A DNA stretch of 45,725 nt from Candidatus Thiomargarita nelsonii (GTDB lineage Bacteria; Pseudomonadota; Gammaproteobacteria; Beggiatoales; Beggiatoaceae): the NCBI GenBank assembly GCA_000785145.2, contig JSZA02000041.1, positions 1-45,725 on the forward strand, given 5' to 3'. Both the position numbers and the translations under genes were made by a program. This document shows positions 24,479-32,658 of the stretch, piece by piece. Under the pieces are notes generated by a model, which did no database searches, was not told where the DNA came from, and saw only the letters and a program-made list of their open reading frames with translations. Each line of letters begins with the position of its first letter. The stretch's first letter is position 1.

Positions 24479-26451
24479 AAATCCCACGGACGGAGCAAGT
24501 CCACCAAAGGTAGCCTGACTGCTCGCGCACCAATTCTGCGACTCCTGGGCAAGCCAATTCTCCCCATAAAAACCGCATTGTTTCCTCCTCCAACCTCCTC
24601 AAGCTTTGTGGCTAGCTTTTCAGCTTTGCTGCGCATCGCACGGTGTTCAGTAAAATGAACATTGTTTCTCCCGTAGTAGGCAAAACAAAGCGGTGCTATG
24701 CTGGGTTGCATAACTAGTCCCTGTTGCGTAGCTGTTAGCCAAAAGCGTTGTACACGCTGTCCTGCATGTAAGAGAGAGGTGGCTTTGTTCACATATGTTG
24801 GGTTCTCCTTCCATCTGATCAGAAAGTGTGCAGCGCATAACAACCCTGGCAGAATATCAAGTTCTAAACGTGGAACTCCCGTTCCCAGAACCCTGTTTAT
24901 GAAACGCAGCCTAGACCAGTCTTTTATTGCCCACCGCATCATCTGAATAGTGAGTGGATCAAGCCCGACTGATTTGATAGGGTTACCATAAGGGCTAAAT
25001 AAGCTGTCAAAATCAAGTATCTTCTGGTGTACGTGATATGTTTCACGAATGTTCAAGCGAATATGAGTTGCCATGGCATTAATACGTGTTATGCGCCGGC
25101 GTTCATTTAATGTTTCAAACCAACATATTTCCAAATTGTCACCGAGACAGGCAGCCAAATTCTGTTTTTGGTCTGGAGTCAGGGGAGTTGTGCGGTATGG
25201 AGTACGAACTACCGAACGAATGGAGATAAAAGGAAGTAACGGTTCGCTTGCAATTCCCGATGTTTTAGGAAGATAAACCTCAATCCGATGATGATTTCCC
25301 TCAACATGCCGGTATTCCCAACTCAGTGAGCGACCAAAGCGGCTGGCGGCAATACGCATGGTTTCGAGCAATATTCCAAAAGAAAGCAGAGAAGGCTCGC
25401 CGTTGTAATCGTAAACAGATTCTCCCGCTTCATCTCGGGCAGACACAATGACACTGTCTTCATTTTTGATCTCGAAACGCCAAGGCTGACTATTGTCTCC
25501 GCTAGGTGCCCAACGCGCTAAATCTAGAATTTGGGTCATTTCAGACTCGGTACTGGACAATGTCGTTTGTGGAGCAGCGTATTGTGATAGCTTTGCGTAA
25601 GCACGGTATCCAAGCCAAAGCTTAAACTTTTGCCAAGGATTCCGGTTACCGCCCGGTAACCAACCGTGTATCCATTTACCTTTATACGCATCAAACGCTT
25701 GATAACGTGGTACTGCTCGCACAGCACTTCGCCCAAGTAAGATTTTAAGCGCTTCCGTACTTGCTACTGAGGCACACAATTGACAACCCATCACCGTGGA
25801 TGGACCCCGTTGATGTGCAAGATCAAGGCGAAATGGATCGACTAAATAAGAACCATGCAGTCCTCTGGGGCTGAGTCCCATAAGAAAGTTAAGCTGCTGA
25901 CGCGCAGGCGACAACCCCTTGAAACGAAAATATTCCTCGAAAGTCATACCACCTGGCATGAAAATCAGATAGGCAGTCCCCATGCCAAGCGGCGCGGCAG
26001 TGATAGCGGGTATGCCCAGTTCTGCACATCGCGCAAAAACTTGAGCACGGATATCTAAAACAAAGAAATCAATACCATCGATGAAAAGATCAGCACCTTC
26101 CAAAAATTCATCGATGTTATTTTCACTCACCCCATTTGGAAACGACTTAATTTCTAATTCAGGGTTGATGTCATACGCCCTTTCCGCAATGACTTCAACC
26201 TTAGATTGTCCCAATGTGTTCATAGTTGCCCCAACCTGACGATTGAAATTGGCAACTTCGTAGGTATCAAAATCGGCAAGATGGAACGCACCAACCCCAA
26301 GACGAGCAAGGGTTAAGGTATGAAACCCTCCAACTCCTCCTACCCCGGCGATGGCAATTTTTTTACCTCGTATTGTCTGTTGTTCCCAATCAGTAAGCCA
26401 ACCAATATTGCGACTAAATGCTTGTTCGTAGTTGAATTGATGTTTTTCCAT
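24475..26451 (-). CDS. E1-like (ThiF/MoeB) adenylating domain fused to a nitroreductase-like domain
   Basis: A 658-residue fusion. Residues about 10-260 form an E1-like adenylation domain: nucleotide-binding GVGGVGG (36-42), the following acidic DFDTYEVANFNRQ, LGQSKVEV, DLFIDGIDFF, and the cysteines of VMGCQLCASVAS near 220 that could carry a thioester. Residues about 305-640 form a nitroreductase-like flavin domain: ARWAPSGDNSQPWRFEI and an FMN-binding C-terminal part. E1-nitroreductase fusions are known in peptide-modification and secondary-metabolite loci; E1-like domains activate a carboxylate as the adenylate, nitroreductase-like domains oxidise or reduce the product. As first gene of the NRPS operon it may prepare the donor or modify the aminoacyl product. 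Its last codons run into a dispersed repeat that supplies the stop, so the C terminus may be altered. Confidence 0.82.
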   Translation of the reverse strand: MEKHQFNYEQAFSRNIGWLTDWEQQTIRGKKIAIAGVGGVGGFHTLTLARLGVGAFHLADFDTYEVANFNRQVGATMNTLGQSKVEVIAERAYDINPELEIKSFPNGVSENNIDEFLEGADLFIDGIDFFVLDIRAQVFARCAELGIPAITAAPLGMGTAYLIFMPGGMTFEEYFRFKGLSPARQQLNFLMGLSPRGLHGSYLVDPFRLDLAHQRGPSTVMGCQLCASVASTEALKILLGRSAVRAVPRYQAFDAYKGKWIHGWLPGGNRNPWQKFKLWLGYRAYAKLSQYAAPQTTLSSTESEMTQILDLARWAPSGDNSQPWRFEIKNEDSVIVSARDEAGESVYDYNGEPSLLSFGILLETMRIAASRFGRSLSWEYRHVEGNHHRIEVYLPKTSGIASEPLLPFISIRSVVRTPYRTTPLTPDQKQNLAACLGDNLEICWFETLNERRRITRINAMATHIRLNIRETYHVHQKILDFDSLFSPYGNPIKSVGLDPLTIQMMRWAIKDWSRLRFINRVLGTGVPRLELDILPGLLCAAHFLIRWKENPTYVNKATSLLHAGQRVQRFWLTATQQGLVMQPSIAPLCFAYYGRNNVHFTEHRAMRSKAEKLATKLEEVGGGNNAVFMGRIGLPRSRRIGARAVRLPLVDLLRPWDL

Positions 26452-26481
26452 GAACTTTTCTCTCGATGTTCAAGTTAGCCA

Positions 26482-26510
26482 ATTATAATACAAATCCTTC
26501 CCATATTGAA
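26482..26510 (-). promoter_or_regulatory. Promoter of the NRPS operon
   Basis: On the minus strand TTCAAT (26510-26505) and a perfect TATAAT (26487-26482) are separated by 17 bp, about 30 bp before the ATG at 26451. A GAGAGAAAAG stretch serves as ribosome site. One promoter could drive all three genes. Confidence 0.55.
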
Positions 26511-26786
26511 GGCAAGAACCATGTGAGTCGGAAAAGCTTTGCCCTTTGTGAGTGATTACATCGACAAATTAAGCTCGATCGGACGTCCATTGATTTTGCG
26601 GGTGCTGGTCCCTACAGTATTTCAGTTAAGTCGAATAGGGGAAATTATTATGAGCCAGAACCTGAATAAAATTTATATACCACAATGGGCAACCACTAGG
26701 GCATTGCCCCTACATAATATGCAGGTTCAAAGGGGCAATCCTTTATGGTTGCCCATTAGTACTTGCATCGACACATAGCAAATAAA
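26511..26786. other. Gene-free gap with two GGGGCAATCC-family repeats
   Basis: Repeat copies lie at about 26687-26713 and 26731-26754 in opposite orientations. A 79-codon plus-strand frame needs a TTG start and runs through both repeats; it is not accepted as a gene. Confidence 0.6.
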
Positions 26787-27767
26787 TTATATTCTAGGTA
26801 CCTCTATCTTAGATAACACCGCCTTCAACACCATATCCACATCATGCCCTTCAATTTCCAATTCTGGTGCTAAAGCAATACGATGACGCAAGGTGGCCAA
26901 CGCGATGTTTTTGACATCATCAGGTGTCACAAAATCGCGTTCTGCTAAAAGTGCGGCAGCACGGGCAGCACGAATCAGTGCCAGACTACCACGCGGTCCT
27001 GCTCCAAAACTAATCCCTGGCCAAGTGCGCGTACTCCGTACAATTTTGACGACATAATCATAGACGTGCTCATCAATTTGTAAATTCGCCGCGATCTGTT
27101 GCAATGTAATGACATTTTCGGGTTGAATCACAGAATTGACAGCACTGACATCTAAGGCATCGCCAACTTTGCTCGATGTGATTTGTTTGACTAAACGGGT
27201 TTCTTCTTCTTCCGTGGGATAGTCAATGCGTATTTTTAGTAAAAACCGATCCAATTGTGCTTCAGGCAAAGGATAGGTGCCTTCTTGTTCAATCGGATTT
27301 TGAGTAGCCAGCGTCATAAACGGCGGGGATACCGTAAATCCTTTGCCTTCAATCGTCACTTGTTGTTCTTGCATGACTTCTAATAAAGCCGCTTGCGTTT
27401 TAGCAGGAGCGCGGTTGATTTCGTCAGCTAATAACAAGTGCGTGAAAACCGGACCTTGGCGAATATGAAAAGCTTCGCTTTTCATATCATACATCGCATG
27501 TCCAATGACATCACTAGGCATTAAATCGGGCGTAAATTGGATGCGCGTGAAACGGCCTTCAAAGGTTTTTGCCAATGCTTGTACTAATAAGGTTTTACCT
27601 AAGCCTGGGACGCCTTCAATCAATACATGTCCTGCCGCTAACAGCGCAATGAGCACTTGCTCAATCACTTCTTGTTGACCAACAACAGCGTAACTAAGTT
27701 CGCTGCGAATCTGTTGGATAATCTCGATGGCACGCCTGAGTTGTTCATTAGTAGGCGATGCTGTCAT
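26787..27767 (-). CDS. MoxR-family AAA+ ATPase
   Basis: A 326-residue ATPase. Walker A GVPGLGKT (52-59), Walker B LLLADEINRAPAKTQ (about 111), sensor-1 region TLATQNPIEQEGTYPLPEAQLDRF and arginine-finger context typical of MoxR. MoxR proteins act as chaperone-like ATPases that mature or activate partner complexes, often with von Willebrand-domain proteins. Here it is the last gene of a minus-strand operon with DUF4350, DUF4129 and SpoIIM-like genes, a conserved association; the DUF58 partner often found with it is missing from the visible cluster. It overlaps the DUF4350 gene by 4 bases. Confidence 0.9.
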   Translation of the reverse strand: MTASPTNEQLRRAIEIIQQIRSELSYAVVGQQEVIEQVLIALLAAGHVLIEGVPGLGKTLLVQALAKTFEGRFTRIQFTPDLMPSDVIGHAMYDMKSEAFHIRQGPVFTHLLLADEINRAPAKTQAALLEVMQEQQVTIEGKGFTVSPPFMTLATQNPIEQEGTYPLPEAQLDRFLLKIRIDYPTEEEETRLVKQITSSKVGDALDVSAVNSVIQPENVITLQQIAANLQIDEHVYDYVVKIVRSTRTWPGISFGAGPRGSLALIRAARAAALLAERDFVTPDDVKNIALATLRHRIALAPELEIEGHDVDMVLKAVLSKIEVPRI

Positions 27768-28873
27768 AGTTTTTTCCCTATTTGTGTGATAATTTGGAGG
27801 ACTCGGGTAAAAGCGAATGCTGTGTTAGCTTTGCTGCCATGCAAGGCTTTTTCTATTTCGTCCGCCGGCAATTCACATAATTGTGCTAAGTGCTGACTTA
27901 ATTCAAGCTGAGACAAGTACACCCAGTCTGGATGTACTGACTCTAAACGTTTTAGCAATGCTTGTCTGGCACTGTCCAATAATACCTGAGCTTGATTATG
28001 TCGCCATAAAAAATGGCCACTGGCTTCTATATGTTCAAGTAAGCGACGACGGGCGCGTGGTGGATCGGGTAACAAACTTCCAAAGCGGCGGCTGGCTGAC
28101 CATATCCAAAAGAGTAATAATATTGTGGCACTGATAATCACTGTCCACATATTTTTCCATAATAAAAGCCATAATGAAGGGACATTCTTTTCAGGTTGTA
28201 TTTCTTCTATTATTTGACTATGCAACAGCCATACAGATGCCGCTTGGCGTTCTAAATGCACTAACTCCCAAAAAAATTGGGCATGGTCATATTCGCCGAT
28301 TTTATCATTTTCAATAAAGGCGATATCGCTTAATAGCGTGATCAAACCTGTACCATAGTAATATATTAGCAAATGCGTACCATATTCGTCGCTGATTTCC
28401 AGTGCGGGTTCGTAGTCGCTATATTCAAAATAATAATCAGGATTAAAGGCAACTTTTAGGGTGTCTTTTGTAAAAAAAATTTCAGTTGGAGGAGCTTGTG
28501 CTATTTCAGCTTCGTTTAAGCCATTTTGATATTGCTTGATGTCAAGCAATGCGAGCAAATTTTCACTGATTATAATCAGGTGCCCCCCCTCTTCAATCCA
28601 GTCGATCAATTGTTGAATTTGCGCTTCATTGAGAAAACTATCATATAATATCAACGTGTCTTGTGTATCCAATTCGTCGGGTAAGAATTCGACGGATTTG
28701 ACAGGTGTACCCATGCGCTCTAATAAGCGTTCTGCGGCTAATAGAGGATTGTCACGGGCTTCGCCTTCATAACCGATTTCTACGCTTTCTGATACAATGT
28801 TAAAATTATTGTAAAACCAATAAAATATAAATATTAATCCGATGGAGAATAGGAGCAGTATGATGCGTTGCAT
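27764..28873 (-). CDS. DUF4350-domain membrane protein
   Basis: A 369-residue protein from the ATG at 28873 (MQRIILLLFSIGLIFIFYWF); an upstream in-frame start at 28954 would run into the preceding gene and is rejected. It has an N-terminal membrane anchor, a DUF4350 region with VEIGYEGEARDNPLLAAERLLERMG and IDWIEEGGHLIIISEN (a Rossmann-like fold), a second membrane segment at about 245 (MWTVIISATILLLFWIW), then a cytoplasmic helical tail. Function is unknown, but it is regularly encoded with MoxR. Start is 1 bp after the stop of the DUF4129 gene and stop overlaps moxR by 4 bases, so translation is coupled. Confidence 0.8.
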   Translation of the reverse strand: MQRIILLLFSIGLIFIFYWFYNNFNIVSESVEIGYEGEARDNPLLAAERLLERMGTPVKSVEFLPDELDTQDTLILYDSFLNEAQIQQLIDWIEEGGHLIIISENLLALLDIKQYQNGLNEAEIAQAPPTEIFFTKDTLKVAFNPDYYFEYSDYEPALEISDEYGTHLLIYYYGTGLITLLSDIAFIENDKIGEYDHAQFFWELVHLERQAASVWLLHSQIIEEIQPEKNVPSLWLLLWKNMWTVIISATILLLFWIWSASRRFGSLLPDPPRARRRLLEHIEASGHFLWRHNQAQVLLDSARQALLKRLESVHPDWVYLSQLELSQHLAQLCELPADEIEKALHGSKANTAFAFTRVLQIITQIGKKL

Positions 28874-28874
28874 G

Positions 28875-29636
28875 TTATCTTGGATGTCCAAAGTAAACCT
28901 GCCATTCCTGACACAATTGTTGCACTTCAAGTTCAGTGGGCAGCCGCCCAGCATAGGCGATATTTTGCCAAACGCGAGTCAGCCCCGTAAAATAATTCAT
29001 TAATTCAATCGCTTGTGTCTGTTTCACCCTTCTAAGACATTCACTATCTGTGGCACTGTCATCAATATTCAAGCTATTGCGTGTGTTCAATACCGAAAGT
29101 GCGCCACGATAAAGCAAACTGATGGCTGTCCGGCTCGCTCCTGTTTGCCAGAATGTCCAAGCTTGTTGAGAAATATTGGGCAGGCTCATCTGTGCCTTTT
29201 TAACTTCTTTATCCAATAAACGCGGATTAGTGGTCTTATCTGCCGGACGCAATTGCTCCAACCAAGGCGAGACATAAATAATAACTCGTATGAGTCCAAC
29301 AGCGAGCAGTATCCAAAGTAATAGTTCAAAAACTTGTGCGAGCCCGATGTTTTCCAAAGTTCTCGGTTTGAGAGTTTCCTGAGTGCCCTCTTTGAGAGTT
29401 TCCTCAGTGCCCTCTTTGAGAGTTTCCTGAGCACCCTCTTTGAGAGTTTCCTCAGTGCCCTCTTTGAAAGAGAATTCACCAATATATTTCAAACGATATT
29501 CTTCGCGCGTATTTTTAAATTCTGGCTGCGATAGAATATCAGCGATATACTGTTTTGCCATTTTGGGATCAACAGTTGCTAACACAGTAGAACTGATACT
29601 GAGATAAACTATTAACAGTGAAATATAAATTTTCAT
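28875..29636 (-). CDS. DUF4129-type membrane protein with a tandem-repeat insert
   Basis: A 253-residue protein with a signal peptide (about 1-20), a periplasmic segment, one membrane helix at about 100-125 (FELLLWILLAVGLIRVIIYVS) and a cytoplasmic C-terminal DUF4129 region (SRTAISLLYRGALSVL, RLPTELEVQQLCQEWQ). The periplasmic part contains four copies of an 8-residue unit ETLKEGT(E/Q), from a 24-bp DNA minisatellite at about 29364-29465. The repeat length is a multiple of three, so copy number can change without loss of frame. It lies within the MoxR-DUF4350 operon. Confidence 0.78.
   Translation of the reverse strand: MKIYISLLIVYLSISSTVLATVDPKMAKQYIADILSQPEFKNTREEYRLKYIGEFSFKEGTEETLKEGAQETLKEGTEETLKEGTQETLKPRTLENIGLAQVFELLLWILLAVGLIRVIIYVSPWLEQLRPADKTTNPRLLDKEVKKAQMSLPNISQQAWTFWQTGASRTAISLLYRGALSVLNTRNSLNIDDSATDSECLRRVKQTQAIELMNYFTGLTRVWQNIAYAGRLPTELEVQQLCQEWQVYFGHPR
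29364..29465 (-). repeat. 24-bp in-frame minisatellite
   Basis: About 4.25 copies of a unit containing CTTTGAGAGTTTCCT, encoding ETLKEGTE/ETLKEGAQ/ETLKEGTE/ETLKEGTQ on the minus strand. Units differ by one or two substitutions. All other frames are also open through it, which creates false reading frames on both strands. Confidence 0.9.
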
Positions 29637-29639
29637 TTT

Positions 29640-30362
29640 TCATTTGGAATGAGCGGCAATACGGCGAAAGGCTAAATAAATATCCCAAGCTTCAAGGTGT
29701 GTGCGGCGGTTGAGATAGAGGGCAAATCCCCCTGCCACATACAATGGCTCCACGATGCTTAAAACTAAAAAATAAAAAATCATGTTCATGATTTCTAGCC
29801 ACAAGCCCTCTAAAGCATAAAAGTCAGCACTATAACTGAGTGGCATCATAAAGTAGAGTAAGCCAATGACGGATATTAATAAAATCCCTTCAAAATGCAT
29901 ACACACGATAGTGAGCCAAACGGCTTGAGTGTTGTTTTTTTGTAGCAATTTGATACGTTCGGTAGCCCTTTTGCCCCCTTCTAATTGCAAAACGGGTAAA
30001 TTAAATGAACGGGCAAAATCAAAGCGCCCCAAGCTCAGTGCTAACAACAGGCGAGTTTTAAACAAACTGGCTTTTAAAGTTTGCCAAATGCTGGGATGTT
30101 CACCAAATAGCGCCTGACTGAAAAAATGTAAGAGAATACGATCTAAAAAGGGCTTTAGCCACCAAATCATCAAGGTTGCCATCCATAATGACTCATAAAA
30201 AAAATAAAAAAATAAATGGAGGCTCAGAAAAAGGGGCAGTGCGATGGCAAACCATACTTTGTATAAAGGTTTCCACCAGCGCTGTACCATGCTAAAGCCC
30301 AAATCAATGGATTCCCAAGGATTGCGGGGGCGGACAACGGCTTCAATCTTATCCAGTTCCAC
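29640..30362 (-). CDS. Integral membrane protein of the MoxR/DUF4129 operon
   Basis: A 240-residue protein with about five hydrophobic segments (WFAIALPLFLSLHLFFYFF, LWMATLMIWWLKP, LTIVCMHFEGILLISVIGLLYFM, MNMIFYFLVLSIVEPLYVAGGF) and a cytoplasmic basic stretch. No enzymatic motif. Proteins of this type accompany SpoIIM-like and DUF4129 genes in proteobacterial MoxR clusters. The start overlaps the end of the SpoIIM-like gene by 14 bases and its stop lies 4 bp before the DUF4129 start. Confidence 0.72.
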   Translation of the reverse strand: MELDKIEAVVRPRNPWESIDLGFSMVQRWWKPLYKVWFAIALPLFLSLHLFFYFFYESLWMATLMIWWLKPFLDRILLHFFSQALFGEHPSIWQTLKASLFKTRLLLALSLGRFDFARSFNLPVLQLEGGKRATERIKLLQKNNTQAVWLTIVCMHFEGILLISVIGLLYFMMPLSYSADFYALEGLWLEIMNMIFYFLVLSIVEPLYVAGGFALYLNRRTHLEAWDIYLAFRRIAAHSK

Positions 30363-31287
30363 GACGATGCCCTACAAAGTAAGCAATAAGAGTGATCCAC
30401 AAAAAAACGCCTATTGTGTATTTAATCTCAGGCGCAATGGCGGCGTTGGATGACCAAAAGGCTTCGAGAAAGGCAGCTAACAATAACATAATTATGACAC
30501 CATAGATTATTTTAATACTCTTCGCCGCCCCCTGACGCAAGGCTTGTAGGCGACTCAATCGCCCGGGCGCAATCAAGGCGAGTCCCAATTTCAAACCGGC
30601 TGCCCCTGCCAACACAATTGCGATCAATTCCAAGGCACTATGTCCAGCGACAAATGAATAAAAAGGAACTGTGTAGCCAATGTGTGTGAGATGCCCTGCG
30701 ACACAACCGATATATAAGCCATTAAATATCAAAAAAAAGAGTGTACCCACGCCAAACAGTATGCCACTTGCGAAGGTTTGAAAACCGATACTAATATTAT
30801 TTCTAATATAAAAGCCAAACATTAAGAAATCACTTTCAGCATCACGGTCAACAGTATTTGGCTGATACATCGCTTCCATTTCAACGACTTGTTCTGCATC
30901 CATCAAACTATAAACCAGATCGGGGTTGATTTGTACACTCAAAAACATGAGCAGTAATGAACCGAAAAATAATAGGCTGGATAAGCCAACTAAACGCGAT
31001 TCTTGGCGCACTCGTTGGGGAAAATCGACTCTGATAAAATGGATGATTTTAGCAGTCAATCGGGTTTGTGTCTGATAGAGGCGCTGATGTCCGCCTAATA
31101 CGAGACGATTAAGTCGTTTTACCAAGTGGGGGCTATAGTGACGATCCTGCGCCAAGGCTAAGTGTTGACAGACTTGTCGATAGAGTTGTGGAAATTGTGC
31201 AAGGTTTCGCTTATCGAAGTTATCTAGCCAATCTTCTAAAATCTTCCATTGTTGTTGATGGCTAGATTCAAAAGTGCGTTGTTTCAT
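30349..31287 (-). CDS. SpoIIM-like (stage II sporulation protein M family) membrane protein
   Basis: A 312-residue membrane protein. The ATG at 31287 (MKQRTFESS) is preferred to an upstream in-frame start at 31317, which lies inside a leader hairpin. The N-terminal 100 residues are soluble and helical (LYRQVCQHLALAQDRHYSP). The C-terminal SpoIIM domain has several helices, with signature segments such as NNISIGFQTFASGILFGVGTLFFL, FYSFVAGHSALELIAIVLAGAAGLKLG. The family is widespread outside spore formers and its members sit with RDD, DUF4129 and MoxR genes. It is the first gene of the operon. Its 5' leader contains a two-tier hairpin. Confidence 0.85.
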   Translation of the reverse strand: MKQRTFESSHQQQWKILEDWLDNFDKRNLAQFPQLYRQVCQHLALAQDRHYSPHLVKRLNRLVLGGHQRLYQTQTRLTAKIIHFIRVDFPQRVRQESRLVGLSSLLFFGSLLLMFLSVQINPDLVYSLMDAEQVVEMEAMYQPNTVDRDAESDFLMFGFYIRNNISIGFQTFASGILFGVGTLFFLIFNGLYIGCVAGHLTHIGYTVPFYSFVAGHSALELIAIVLAGAAGLKLGLALIAPGRLSRLQALRQGAAKSIKIIYGVIIMLLLAAFLEAFWSSNAAIAPEIKYTIGVFLWITLIAYFVGHRRGTG

Positions 31288-31294
31288 AAAATAT

Positions 31295-31339
31295 CGGCAA
31301 GGAAACCCCTGAGCCAAAGACTCAGGGGAGGAATTGCCG
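31295..31339 (-). promoter_or_regulatory. Two-tier leader hairpin upstream of the SpoIIM-like gene
   Basis: Outer arms CGGCAA / TTGCCG and inner arms CCCCTGAG / CTCAGGGG, separated by purine-rich internal loops, end 8 bp before the ATG at 31287 on the minus strand. No Shine-Dalgarno sequence lies free in the short remaining spacer, so the structure may control translation of the operon, or be another dispersed palindrome. Confidence 0.5.
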
Positions 31340-31498
31340 GTCCTCCTTAAATTAAATAATTGTAACCATCAACGCTTTGTAGCCGTTGGCAATATTTCTA
31401 ACTTATACCTTGCGTTGTCCCATTTTTTGTAGAAATCATGTTTTAGGAGACAAGAAACTAGTGCATTGTCAAGCTTATTTTGTCGGGTAATGTAGTCA

Positions 31499-31648
31499 TG
31501 TAGGGTGGGTAGGGGCAATCCCTTGTGGTTGCCCGCGCAACGAAGTGGCGGGACGCCCAACCCACCATCTTCAACGAAATAGGTGGGTTTAACGTTCCGT
31601 TACTTCGTTGCGCGGGCAACCACAAGGGATTGCCCTACCCACCCTACA
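31499..31648. mobile_element. MITE-like nested inverted repeat
   Basis: Terminal arms TGTAGGGTGGGTAG at 31499-31512 and complement at 31635-31648. Inside, GGGGCAATCC-family repeats face each other and pair further, together with GCGCAACGAAGT / ACTTCGTTGCGC. It is a sister of the inner part of 1508-1708. A 63-codon minus-strand frame across its left edge (31369-31560) is not accepted, though its distal part outside the repeat may be a gene relic. The rest of 31340-31855 shows no gene. Confidence 0.8.
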
Positions 31649-31855
31649 GTACCTATTTGAAAAATATGTCGAACTCACGTTTTTAACATCGGTTAAGACG
31701 GTTATCCCTAATGGTGTTAATAGAAATTCAAATAGCCTGCCCAATATTGATCGTCGCAAGCTCCGTTACTTCGTTTGATGCCAATAGGTTTTTTTATTGC
31801 CTTGTTCGTTATTCATTATGATTACTCGGTTTGCTTGGATGGTTTTTACCTTAAA

Positions 31856-31920
31856 AGAAATCCGATTTTTTGAAAAAATCGGATTTCTAGTTTAACAGCC
31901 AAGATAAATCTTGGACTCCT
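31856..31920. terminator. Terminator-like hairpin plus TCCAAG palindrome
   Basis: AGAAATCCGATTTTTT and its complement (31856-31888) match the palindrome at 179-211. A CCAAGATAAATCTTGG copy follows at 31899-31914. They lie directly after the stop of the minus-strand RDD gene at 31927 and probably end its transcript. Confidence 0.7.
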
Positions 31921-31926
31921 TATTCG

Positions 31927-32658
31927 CTAGGTTAATGCTATGTGCTCCGAAGGGCTTAGGGGTTGTTGACATCCGATTAAACCATTTGCAAGTTGATAAA
32001 GGCTTTTAATACCCGCCTCCCCCGTTTTACCCGTCAATGGGGTGACGATATTTGCTAATTCGATAGCCCGAGCCGGCGGCAATTGTTGTGCTCTGTCCGC
32101 AAAATTGATGATGGCTTGTTGCTCTTCTAAGCTTAAAACGATTGGCATTGGCAATGCTGATTCATCTCCCCATGCCTTTTCATTTTTCAAACATGGGATT
32201 TCTTCTTGGTACACAACGATGGTGCCGGCGGCTAAATCACCTATCCTCTTAAAATCCTTATTGATGAGCATAGCGATTAATCCCAATCCATAAGAAAAAG
32301 GTAGAAAATCGACCACCCGTAACAGGTTGCGTATCATTGATGCTGACCAATCGACAGGGGTGCCTGATTCATGCAATACTTTAATTTTCAGGGCATTTTT
32401 ACCGGGCGTTGCACCCTGTCTATACACTTCAAATAGCACCGGATAAAACCATTCTAGGACAAATATAGAGAGCAATAAGAGCCCATTCCCCAATCTTTCT
32501 AATTGTGTTGATAAAAACAAAAGAACAATATAAAAGAGGATACGAATGCAAAAATCAATAGCCCAAGCCAATGCGCGTACAATGGGACCAGCGACTCGTA
32601 GCTCCAATTCAATACCTTCAGGTGTTTCGACGGGACGTGTAGTATCAAGAAGTCTCAT
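31927..32658 (-). CDS. RDD-family membrane protein
   Basis: A 243-residue protein. RDD domain in residues about 15-150, with three hydrophobic segments (ALAWAIDFCIRILFYIVLLFL, LLLLSIFVLEWFYPVLFEVY, VDFLPFSYGLGLIAMLI) and characteristic Arg/Asp positions (RALAWAIDF, RIGDLAAGTIVV), plus QGATPGKNALKIKV. A cytoplasmic C-terminal tail of about 75 residues follows. The RDD family has been linked to ion or small-molecule transport, but the role is unclear. It overlaps the preceding RDD gene by 4 bases (ATGA), so the two are translationally coupled and may form a heteromer. Confidence 0.87.
   Translation of the reverse strand: MRLLDTTRPVETPEGIELELRVAGPIVRALAWAIDFCIRILFYIVLLFLSTQLERLGNGLLLLSIFVLEWFYPVLFEVYRQGATPGKNALKIKVLHESGTPVDWSASMIRNLLRVVDFLPFSYGLGLIAMLINKDFKRIGDLAAGTIVVYQEEIPCLKNEKAWGDESALPMPIVLSLEEQQAIINFADRAQQLPPARAIELANIVTPLTGKTGEAGIKSLYQLANGLIGCQQPLSPSEHIALT

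Noticed and set aside
24309..24602. 97-codon minus-strand frame between the E1-fusion and NRPS genes
   Set aside because: It includes the repeat-derived peptide GNPLWLP, overlaps both real genes and has no ribosome site.
26539..26778. 79-codon plus-strand frame
   Set aside because: Needs a TTG start, crosses two dispersed repeats and ends in repeat-derived residues.
29186..29534. Long frames on both strands across the DUF4129 gene
   Set aside because: They come from the 24-bp minisatellite, open in several frames; only the DUF4129 frame has a signal peptide, membrane helix and domain.
31369..31560. 63-codon minus-strand frame
   Set aside because: Its start lies in the MITE-like element; the last about 30 codons may be an old gene end, but nothing identifies it.
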